A model generated the notes under the pieces. It was not told where the DNA came from, searched no databases, and saw nothing but the letters and a program-made list of their open reading frames with translations. Below are positions 5,381 through 11,928 of a stretch of 16,491 nucleotides of DNA, piece by piece. The position numbers and the translations under genes are program-made. Numbering within the stretch: the stretch's first letter is position 1; each line of letters starts with the position of its first letter. The DNA comes from an uncultured Prevotellaceae bacterium (GTDB lineage: Bacteria > Bacteroidota > Bacteroidia > Bacteroidales > Bacteroidaceae): assembly GCA_937910905.1 (NCBI GenBank), contig CALEPV010000001.1, positions 1 to 16,491 on the forward strand, given 5' to 3'.

Positions 5381-6481
5381 ATGTTACTTCGCAAGCTATC
5401 CATACTCAACTATAAGAACATTGCAGAGGCTGAGCTGGAGTTCTCGCCCAAGGTGAACTGCTTCATTGGCGACAACGGCGAGGGCAAGACCAATGTGCTT
5501 GATGCGATACACTTCCTGTCGCTGTGCAAGAGTAGCACCACATCGCAGGACCAGTTGTGCATACGCCACAGCGGGGAGTTTGCGGTGCTGCAGGGGCAGT
5601 ATGAGCGCGAGGATGGCATGACGGAGGACATCTATATGGGTATGAAGCGGGGTGTGAAGAAGCAGCTGAAGCGCAACAAGAAGGCTTACTCACGCATCAC
5701 AGACCACATAGGGCTGGTGCCGCTGGTCATGGTGTCGCCTACCGATGGGCAGCTCATAGCCGGTGGCAGCGAGGAGCGCCGCCGCTTCATGGACATAGTG
5801 ATCTCGCAGTTCGACCGCGTGTATCTGGACGCTTTGGTCCGCTACAACAAGGCTTTGCTGCAACGCAACGCGCTGCTGAAGCAGGAAGAGCCAGAGCCTG
5901 ATCCGGAGCTGCTCGCATTGTGGGAGGAGGAGATGGCGCGCTACGGACAGGTGATTTACGCTGCGCGGACGGCCTACGTAGAAGAGTTCTGCCCGATATT
6001 CGAGCGCATCTATGCCGAGGTCAGCGGCGGCAAGGAGCAGGTGGAGTTGCGCTATGTGAGCCATGCACAGCGCGGCAATCTGCTGGAGGTGATACGCCAG
6101 AGCCGCGCCAAGGACCTGATCATGGGCTACTCCCTACATGGCGTGCACAAGGATGAGCTGGAGATGACACTGGGCGGCTACGCGATAAAGCGCGAGGGCT
6201 CGCAGGGGCAGAACAAGACGTTCCTGATAGCGCTGAAACTGGCGCAGTTCGACTTCCTGCGCCGCACGGGCAGCCAGACAACACCATTGCTGTTGCTGGA
6301 CGACATATTCGACAAGCTGGATGCCGAGCGGGTGGAGCAGATAGTGCACTTGGTGGCGACGGCTGACTATGGCCAGATATTCATCACCGATACCAACCGC
6401 GACCATCTGAACAGCATACTGCAGCGCATGGGCGGAGAGTACCGATTGTTCCACGTTAAGGCTGGCGAGATAAGACCATGA
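5381..6481 (+). CDS. recF: DNA replication/repair protein RecF
   Basis: RecF is an SMC-like ATPase that helps load RecA at ssDNA gaps. The 366-residue protein from the ATG at 5381 has Walker A GDNGEGKT (30-37), the RecF signature region SPTDGQLIAGGSEERRRFMD (119-138), an ABC-type signature around GSQGQNKT (273-280), and Walker B LLLLDD (303-308) with the D-loop DKLD. This start gives the family's usual N-terminus (MLLRKLSILNYKN) and family length. An upstream TTG at 5333 overlaps the promoter and was discarded. The gene overlaps the next by ATGA (6478-6481), so the two are translationally coupled. Confidence 0.95.
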   Translation: MLLRKLSILNYKNIAEAELEFSPKVNCFIGDNGEGKTNVLDAIHFLSLCKSSTTSQDQLCIRHSGEFAVLQGQYEREDGMTEDIYMGMKRGVKKQLKRNKKAYSRITDHIGLVPLVMVSPTDGQLIAGGSEERRRFMDIVISQFDRVYLDALVRYNKALLQRNALLKQEEPEPDPELLALWEEEMARYGQVIYAARTAYVEEFCPIFERIYAEVSGGKEQVELRYVSHAQRGNLLEVIRQSRAKDLIMGYSLHGVHKDELEMTLGGYAIKREGSQGQNKTFLIALKLAQFDFLRRTGSQTTPLLLLDDIFDKLDAERVEQIVHLVATADYGQIFITDTNRDHLNSILQRMGGEYRLFHVKAGEIRP

Positions 6482-6771
6482 GACGGCAGAAGGCACAGTT
6501 GCTGGGCGACCTGGTGCGTCAGGTGATGCGCGAGGAAGGTCTGGAGACTCCAATCAACGAGTACCGCCTCGTGACAGAAGCGTGGCCAGAGGTGATGGGA
6601 AAGGGTGTGGTGCGCTACACTGGCGACATCTTTGTGAAGCAGTCCACGCTGTACGTTCAGCTCAAGTCGCCAGCACTCAAGCAGAACTTGATGATGGGGC
6701 GTGCAGCGCTGGTGCACAGGCTCAATCAGGCTGTAGGCGCACAGGTCATAGAGCACCTGGTATTCATTTAG
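6478..6771 (+). CDS. DUF721 / DciA-like protein
   Basis: A 97-residue protein with the DUF721 pattern: an N-terminal amphipathic helix (LGDLVRQVMREEGLETPINE, 9-28), then VTEAWPEVMGKGVVRYT (32-48), then a strand-rich part with LYVQLKSPALKQNLMMGRAA (58-77) and a final helix NQAVGAQVIEHLVFI. DUF721 includes DciA, the ancestral loader of the replicative helicase, and its genes often lie next to recF (family knowledge). It should act in the cytoplasm in replication, but whether this short version loads helicase is inference. It overlaps recF by 4 bp and is the last gene before the converging minus-strand operon. Confidence 0.85.
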   Translation: MRRQKAQLLGDLVRQVMREEGLETPINEYRLVTEAWPEVMGKGVVRYTGDIFVKQSTLYVQLKSPALKQNLMMGRAALVHRLNQAVGAQVIEHLVFI

Positions 6772-6802
6772 TGAGGGTAAAAAAATAACATGGGGCGATT
6801 TT

Positions 6803-6826
6803 AGTGATTATTATTTAATCATCACT
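6803..6826. terminator. Hairpin between converging genes, possible bidirectional terminator
   Basis: AGTGATTATT (6803-6812) pairs with AATCATCACT (6817-6826) around loop ATTT, a 10-bp stem with one mismatch. It lies in the 85-bp gap between the converging DUF721 and cyclo-ligase genes. No U tract follows on either strand, so termination activity is uncertain. Confidence 0.45.
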
Positions 6827-6856
6827 TAGTAAAGAAGCCGCATCGGTGCGACAGCG

Positions 6857-7399
6857 CTAGCAAACCACGCTGTCGAGCCTGATGTCGTGCGGTTCTGTAG
6901 GGATGAAATCCACGAGCTGGAAGGGGAAGCACAGCCCAATGGTACGAGCCCTGCGGAGCTGTGGCAGCAGACGGTCGTAGTAGCCGCGTCCGCGTCCCAA
7001 GCGTGTTCCGGCAGGCGTGAAAGCCATACCTGGCACGATGGCCAGCTCGATGACAGACAGGTCGGTGAGTGCGGCACCTTCGGGTTCAGAGATATTGAAA
7101 GCCCCCTTGTGCATCAATGTGTGCGAGCCGTAGGGCTTGAGCTCCAGGTCGTCGCCCACAACCACGGGCAGGAATACACGTTTTCCAGCATCGAGTGCAG
7201 CCTGTAGTAGCAGGTCGGTCTGCACCTCGTCGGGCAGCGATGAGTAGAGTAGCACTACACGCGACTGCTGCCAAGATTCGTGGGCCATCAGCTGCTGAGC
7301 CACCTGACGAGAGAGCGCAGCCAGCTCGTCGGAGCTGTGCTGCGCTTTGAGGCTGCGCATCTGTCGACGCAGGCTGGCCTTGTATAGGGTAGCATTCAT
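6857..7399 (-). CDS. 5-formyltetrahydrofolate cyclo-ligase (MTHFS)
   Basis: Catalyses the ATP-dependent conversion of 5-formyltetrahydrofolate to 5,10-methenyltetrahydrofolate, a folate salvage step in the cytoplasm. The 180 residues match family length. Visible signatures are the basic N-terminal helix KASLRRQMR (7-15), LLYSSLPDEVQTDLL (50-64), and the family hallmark PGMAFTPAGTRLGRGRGYYD (123-142), whose Gly/Arg-rich loop binds ATP. It is the third gene of a minus-strand group, starting 9 bp after the S41 protease stop, so it is probably co-transcribed. With the deaminase two genes upstream, the operon has a nucleotide/one-carbon flavour. Gene symbol left blank because usage varies (fthC, ygfA). 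Confidence 0.93.
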   Translation of the reverse strand: MNATLYKASLRRQMRSLKAQHSSDELAALSRQVAQQLMAHESWQQSRVVLLYSSLPDEVQTDLLLQAALDAGKRVFLPVVVGDDLELKPYGSHTLMHKGAFNISEPEGAALTDLSVIELAIVPGMAFTPAGTRLGRGRGYYDRLLPQLRRARTIGLCFPFQLVDFIPTEPHDIRLDSVVC

Positions 7400-7408
7400 G
7401 CCTGTATG

Positions 7409-9022
7409 TTAGGGATTGAGTTGCGGCACGGTCTGCTCTGCCTCAATCAGTTGCAGGGCACGAATCACAGTGTTGTCGGTCTGGCTGAGGAACTGTAGGC
7501 GCTCCTTCTGCCCAGTGATGTTGTATATGATGTTGGCAGTCAGGGCGCGCTCTATGAGGGGTGCGCTTTGGCGGAGCATCAGGTTGCGGCGCTGGAGTCC
7601 ATGCTGTTCGGCATAGGCTGCGAAGCTCTCAACGAGGTTCTGAGTGCGCAGCCATGTGGTGAACTCGGCGACGTCGGTCAGCTGCGACAGCTTCTCGCGA
7701 TGCTGGTCGGTGAACTGGAACGCATACTGCACAATCAAGCCTGTGTACACAGCTTCACGGTAGTAGGATGTGATGAGCATGGTGTCTTCGGGCACAAAGT
7801 AGTCGGGCATGATGCCGCCGCCGCCATACACCTCGCGACCGATGCGGGTGGTGTAGGCAGGTCCTTCCTGCTTGATGCTGTCGGCCGAGAAGTATTCGCC
7901 GCGCTCGTAGCGTAGCATCCAGTCGTTCTCATAGTCCTTGTCCTCGCCGCTGGTGTAAGGACGCTGAATGCAGCGGCCGGATGGGGTGTAGTAGCGTGCC
8001 ACCGTGAGGCGCACCACACTGCCGTCGCGTAGCTCTATAGGAGCCTGCACCAGTCCCTTGCCAAATGAGCGACGACCCACGACCACACCGCGGTCGTTGT
8101 CCTGTATGGCTCCAGCGAAAATCTCGGATGCCGATGCTGAACCCTCATCGACCAGCACCACGAGCGGCAACTTCTGGAACGAACCGCGTCCATTGGAACG
8201 GACGTCCTCACGTGGCGACTTGCGGCCCTCGGTGTACACTATCAGTCGGTTGGCAGGCAGGAATTCGTTGACCATCTGCACGGCTGCTTGCAGATAGCCG
8301 CCGCGATTGCCTCGCAGGTCTATGATGAGGCTCTCCATGCCCTGCAGGGTCATCTCGGTCAGCGCCATGAGCATCTCGCCGTATGTGGTCTCACCGAAGG
8401 ACTCAATGTAGATGTAGCCTGTGGTCTCGTTCAGCAGGAAGTAGGCCTCTACGCTCTCCACGGGCACGTCGCCGCGTGTGATGACGTAGGTCAGAGGCTT
8501 CTTCTGGCCGCGACGCTGCACCTTGAGTTCCACCTGTGTGTCCTGTGGTCCTTTGAGCTTCTTCATTATGTCGCGGTCGCCCAGGCCTATCAGCGTCTCG
8601 CCGTTGGCACTCAGCAGACGGTCGCCGGCCTGCAGGCCACCGCGGTCGGACGGTCCGCCCTTGATGACGTTCATCACCGTCACGGTGTCGTTCTGGACGG
8701 TGAACCTCACGCCTATGCCGGAGAAGCTGCCGCGCAACTCGTCGTTGGCATCCTCGGCATCGTCGGTGGCGATGTATGTCGAGTGCGGGTCCAGTTCAGC
8801 CAGCACGCGTGGCATGGTCTTCTCTATCAGGTCGTTGATGTTGACTGTATCTACGTACTGGTCGTCGATGATCTGCAGCAGATAGTTCAGTTTGCCGACA
8901 CCTTCTACGTTGACTATGCTTAGCCTGTTGCCGGCGAAGAAGCGCGAGTAGAATGTTCCAATCAGTATGCCAACCACCACGCACAGGGCCAACCATAGTG
9001 GCATCAGTCGGGATTTATTCAT
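7409..9022 (-). CDS. S41 family C-terminal processing peptidase (CTP)
   Basis: A 537-residue protein with one N-terminal hydrophobic segment (about 8-25), so it is either anchored or exported to the periplasm. A PDZ domain lies at about 97-170 (GSFSGIGVRF, then PSDRGGLQAGDRLLSANGE, 124-142). The S41 core follows, with LIIDLRGNRGGYL (232-244), the nucleophile in EGSASASEIFAG (Ser297) and the general base Lys322 in SFGKGLVQ. The 25-residue spacing between Ser and Lys matches characterised CTPs. Such proteases trim or degrade envelope proteins from the C-terminus. The C-terminal 150 residues go beyond the core, as in other Bacteroidetes homologues. It lies 29 bp after the deaminase stop and 9 bp before the cyclo-ligase. 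Confidence 0.94.
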   Translation of the reverse strand: MNKSRLMPLWLALCVVVGILIGTFYSRFFAGNRLSIVNVEGVGKLNYLLQIIDDQYVDTVNINDLIEKTMPRVLAELDPHSTYIATDDAEDANDELRGSFSGIGVRFTVQNDTVTVMNVIKGGPSDRGGLQAGDRLLSANGETLIGLGDRDIMKKLKGPQDTQVELKVQRRGQKKPLTYVITRGDVPVESVEAYFLLNETTGYIYIESFGETTYGEMLMALTEMTLQGMESLIIDLRGNRGGYLQAAVQMVNEFLPANRLIVYTEGRKSPREDVRSNGRGSFQKLPLVVLVDEGSASASEIFAGAIQDNDRGVVVGRRSFGKGLVQAPIELRDGSVVRLTVARYYTPSGRCIQRPYTSGEDKDYENDWMLRYERGEYFSADSIKQEGPAYTTRIGREVYGGGGIMPDYFVPEDTMLITSYYREAVYTGLIVQYAFQFTDQHREKLSQLTDVAEFTTWLRTQNLVESFAAYAEQHGLQRRNLMLRQSAPLIERALTANIIYNITGQKERLQFLSQTDNTVIRALQLIEAEQTVPQLNP

Positions 9023-9051
9023 TATGTCTGTTCCTTTCTTAAGTTATTTGC

Positions 9052-9465
9052 TCAATCTCCAATGTCCATCTTCTCCACAATGATGCCGGCCCTCTTGAGC
9101 AGTTCGGGCCCGTCGCTGAGGCGATATTCGCGTGCGTAGACCACCCGGCGTATGCCGGCCTGGATGATTAGCTTGGAGCACTCAATGCAGGGCGAATCGG
9201 TGACGTACAGTGTGGCACCCTCGCTGTTGTTGCCCGACCGAGCAATCTTGGTGATGGCATTGGCCTCGGCATGCAGCACGTAAGGCTTGGTCACACCGTG
9301 CTCGTCTTCGCATATGTTCTCGAACCCTGATGGCGTTCCGTTGTAGCCGTCGCTGATAATCATCTTGTCCTTGACCACCAGTGCTCCTACCTTGCGACGG
9401 TCGCAGTAGGAGTTCTCGCTCCATATCCGGGCCATACGCAGATAGCGTAGATCTAAGTCGCTCAT
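9052..9465 (-). CDS. dCMP deaminase family protein (ComEB-like)
   Basis: A 137-residue zinc-dependent deaminase. The zinc site is visible as HAEANAI (His65, with Glu67 as proton shuttle) and PCIEC (Cys93 and Cys96). The region YNGTPSGFEN (41-50) and the N-terminal RIWSENSYCDRRKVGALVVK (13-32) are typical of deoxycytidylate deaminases, which make dUMP for dTMP synthesis. Cys21 and His56 could supply the second zinc-like cluster found in some members. It is the first gene of a three-gene minus-strand operon and has its own -7 box about 36 bp upstream. Substrate dCMP is inferred from family. A more general cytidine/deoxycytidylate deaminase role is the alternative. Confidence 0.9.
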   Translation of the reverse strand: MSDLDLRYLRMARIWSENSYCDRRKVGALVVKDKMIISDGYNGTPSGFENICEDEHGVTKPYVLHAEANAITKIARSGNNSEGATLYVTDSPCIECSKLIIQAGIRRVVYAREYRLSDGPELLKRAGIIVEKMDIGD

Positions 9466-9500
9466 GTCTGTCTTTAGTTGTGTGTTTGCTATTGTGGCCG

Positions 9501-9508
9501 CAAAGGTA
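9501..9508 (-). promoter_or_regulatory. -7 box of the deaminase/protease/cyclo-ligase operon
   Basis: The minus strand reads TACCTTTG, a perfect TAnnTTTG box, 35 bp before the deaminase ATG. No clean TTTG was found at the expected -33 position, so the promoter may be weak or factor-dependent. It separates this operon from the upstream M3 peptidase gene. Confidence 0.6.
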
Positions 9509-9546
9509 CGGCAAATAGTCCATACGCCCTAAGTTGCTAACACTCT

Positions 9547-11739
9547 TTAGGATTTCGGTTTGATGCCGTTGCGCCGCAGTAGTGCGTCGATGGTGGGCTC
9601 GCCCCCGCGGAAACGGCGATAGAGCGTCATCGGGTGCTCTGTGCCGCCGCGTGACAGAATGCAGTCGCGGAAGCGCTGGGCTGTGGCCTGGTTGAAGATG
9701 CCTTCTGCCTGGAACACACTGAAGGCATCGGCATCGAGCACCTCGGCCCACTTGTAGCTGTAGTAGCCGGCAGCATAGCCTCCAGCCATGATGTGGCTGA
9801 ACTGCACGCTCATGCATGTGCCGGGCACGGTGGGGAAGAGCTGTGCACGGCTCCATGCCTGCTGTTCGAATGAAGGTATGTCGGTGGCCAGTGGCTCGCG
9901 CAGGGTGTAGTAGCCCATGTCCAGCAGACCGAAGCTCACCTGGCGGATGCAGCCGTATGCCACATTGAAGTTGCGGCTCTTCTGTATGCGCTCAATGAGC
10001 TCGTCAGGCAGCGGATCGCCTGTCTGGTAGTGGAAAGCAAAGGTGTGCAGGAATTCCGGCTCGATGGCGAAGTTCTCCATCAGCTGCGAAGGCAGCTCAA
10101 CAAAATCCCAGTAGACGCTGGTACCCGACAGGGCAGAGAAGCGCGTGTTGGCAAAAATGCCGTGTAGCGCGTGCCCGAACTCGTGCAGGAAGGTCTCCAC
10201 CTCGCCCAGCGTGAGCAGTGCAGGCTTGCTGGCTGTAGGCTTGGTGAAGTTCATCACCAGGCTTACGTGCGGACGGCTGTTAATCCATGCCCCCTGTGGC
10301 CCACCGGCGGTGGACATCGTTTGCAACTGTGTATCTGCTCCTGTTTCAGTCGTCGCAGAGCAGCCCTCCACTGGGGGGCGTTGGGGGGCTTTCTCGATCC
10401 ATTGGTCTTTGTATGATGTCATCCACGCACCGCCCTGCTTCGATGCACGCGGGTGGAAGTCGGTGTAGAGCACAGCCAGAAAAGAACCGTCGCGGTCCAA
10501 CACGTCGTAGGCCGTGACATCGGGATGGTACACAGGTATGTCCTTGTTCTCAACGAAGGTAATGCCGTATAAGCGTGTGGCCAGCCCGAACACACCCTTT
10601 TTTACGCGGCTCAGCTCCAGATAGGGCCGCAGCATTTCGGAGTCGAGGTTGTAGCGTTGCACCTGCAATTTGTGGGAATAGTAGGAGAAGTCCCACGGTT
10701 GCAGCACGAAGTCGTCGCCTTCGAGCTGGCGTGCAACGGCCTCGATGTCGGCCATCTCCTGTCGTGCGGTTGGCAGATATGCCTCCAGCAGGTCGTCGAG
10801 CAGTTTGTATACATTCGTGGTATTGCTGGCCATGCGCTCGCGTAGCACATAGTCGGCGTAGGTGTCATAGCCCAGCATCTGAGCCTTCTCCTGCCGCAGG
10901 TTGACGATGCTACGCACCAGCTCATAGCAGTTGTATTCGTTGTCGTGTGTGCAGATGGTGTTCTTCGCCATGTACATCTGCCGGCGCAGCTCGCGGCGGT
11001 CGGAATAGGTCATAAACGGACCGTAGCTGGGTGCGTGCAGGGTGAAAAGCCATCCATCAAGCCCATTGTCGTGTGCGGCTTGTGCGGCCTGGTCGCGTGC
11101 TGTCTCGGTCAGGCCTGACAGGTCGGCCTCGTCGGTGATATGCAGAGTGAAGTTGTTGGTCTCCTTGAGGTTGTTCTGCGAGAACATCAGGGTGCGCATA
11201 CTCAGCTCTGTGTTGATTTCGCGTAGACGTGCCTGCTTAGGCTCATCGAGTGCTACGCCGGCACGGATGAAGCCCTCGTACGACTTGGTGAGCAGTGTGC
11301 GCTCCTCCGGCGTGAGCTCGCGAGGCTGCTCTGTAGAACCTGCATCAGCGCTCTGCTGCTCGTACATGTCGTATACGGCCTTCACTCGCTCGAAGTAGCG
11401 GCGGTTGAACATGATGTTGTTGGCATGTTCGGTCAGCACTGGCGACAGCTTCTGTGCCAGCGTATCAAGCTCGTCGTTGGTCTCGGCAGACAGCAGGTTG
11501 AACATCACCTTGGTGGTGCGTTCCAGCAGGTCGTCGGGCGAGGTCACGGCGATAGTGTTGTCGAATGTGGGCGCCTCGGGATTGTCTATGATGCTCTGGA
11601 TGAAGGTTTCATCCTGCTTGATGCCCTCCATCACAGCTGGCTCAAAGTCCTCCAGCTGTATCTTGTCAAACGGAGCTGTCTCGTGTGGAGTGGGGTAGTG
11701 CTTGGTGAAAAATGGGTTTATGCGGTCTTGCGATTCCAT
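9547..11739 (-). CDS. M3 family metallopeptidase (oligopeptidase A / dipeptidyl carboxypeptidase type)
   Basis: A cytoplasmic-type zinc peptidase of 730 residues that would break down short peptides. The M3 signature FLHEFGHALHG gives zinc ligands His519 and His523, catalytic Glu520, and the third ligand Glu548 in FVELPSQ, 29 residues after His519 as in thimet oligopeptidases. GGYAAGYYSYKWAEVLDADA near the C-terminus is also typical. Start chosen at 11739 (MESQDRINPFF): the promoter at 11766-11797 puts the start site near 11760, which excludes the ATG at 11796 and leaves almost no leader for the one at 11757. No signal peptide is seen. Between KDQWIEK and RPHVSL there is a stretch of about 38 residues (10276-10389) where relatives have a few. 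Dcp-like and OpdA-like members cannot be told apart here. Confidence 0.93.
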   Translation of the reverse strand: MESQDRINPFFTKHYPTPHETAPFDKIQLEDFEPAVMEGIKQDETFIQSIIDNPEAPTFDNTIAVTSPDDLLERTTKVMFNLLSAETNDELDTLAQKLSPVLTEHANNIMFNRRYFERVKAVYDMYEQQSADAGSTEQPRELTPEERTLLTKSYEGFIRAGVALDEPKQARLREINTELSMRTLMFSQNNLKETNNFTLHITDEADLSGLTETARDQAAQAAHDNGLDGWLFTLHAPSYGPFMTYSDRRELRRQMYMAKNTICTHDNEYNCYELVRSIVNLRQEKAQMLGYDTYADYVLRERMASNTTNVYKLLDDLLEAYLPTARQEMADIEAVARQLEGDDFVLQPWDFSYYSHKLQVQRYNLDSEMLRPYLELSRVKKGVFGLATRLYGITFVENKDIPVYHPDVTAYDVLDRDGSFLAVLYTDFHPRASKQGGAWMTSYKDQWIEKAPQRPPVEGCSATTETGADTQLQTMSTAGGPQGAWINSRPHVSLVMNFTKPTASKPALLTLGEVETFLHEFGHALHGIFANTRFSALSGTSVYWDFVELPSQLMENFAIEPEFLHTFAFHYQTGDPLPDELIERIQKSRNFNVAYGCIRQVSFGLLDMGYYTLREPLATDIPSFEQQAWSRAQLFPTVPGTCMSVQFSHIMAGGYAAGYYSYKWAEVLDADAFSVFQAEGIFNQATAQRFRDCILSRGGTEHPMTLYRRFRGGEPTIDALLRRNGIKPKS
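10276..10389. repeat. REP/MITE-like in-frame insertion inside the M3 peptidase gene
   Basis: About 114 bp in the M3 gene encode 38 residues (APQRPPVEGC... to ...GGPQGAWINS) with no counterpart expected in the family. The DNA is unlike its surroundings: GCCCCCTGTGG (10289-10299) near one end matches, in inverted orientation and with one gap/mismatch, CCACTGGGGGGC (10368-10379) near the other. A second G-run (GTTGGGGGGC, 10380-10389) follows. G/C-run elements of this type recur between genes in Bacteroidales, from memory. The insertion keeps the reading frame. Confidence 0.55.
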
Positions 11740-11765
11740 TGTGTTGTGCTTTTTCATAAGGCTTG

Positions 11766-11797
11766 CAAAAGTACAAAATGCGACTATGCCGCGCAAA
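11766..11797 (-). promoter_or_regulatory. Promoter of the M3 peptidase gene
   Basis: On the minus strand TTTG (11797-11794), exactly 20 nt, then TACTTTTG (11773-11766) match the Bacteroidetes consensus TTTG-N19-21-TAnnTTTG perfectly. The start site should be close to 11760. Confidence 0.78.
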
Positions 11798-11857
11798 TCA
11801 GATATGCTATTTCATATAAATTATGCCTCTTCGGGTGCTTGTTATCCTATTTATGCC

Positions 11858-11865
11858 TACCTTTG
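11858..11865 (+). promoter_or_regulatory. -7 box of the CotH-serS transcript
   Basis: TACCTTTG at 11858-11865 is a perfect TAnnTTTG box, about 63 bp before the CotH ATG. No clean -33 TTTG was found. It is divergent from the M3 promoter, 60 bp away. Confidence 0.65.
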
Positions 11866-11928
11866 CAGACTGAATAGCACCTTAATAACAAACGCGCAAA
11901 ACGACAACACGCATAACGACCAACTACT

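Noticed and set aside
6838..6853. Small hairpin CGCA-TCGG-TGCG before the cyclo-ligase stop
   Set aside because: Only a 4-bp stem; not distinguishable from chance.
11740..11796. Longer M3 peptidase start at 11796 or 11757
   Set aside because: A perfect promoter at 11766-11797 puts the transcription start near 11760, so the ATG at 11739 is the likely start.
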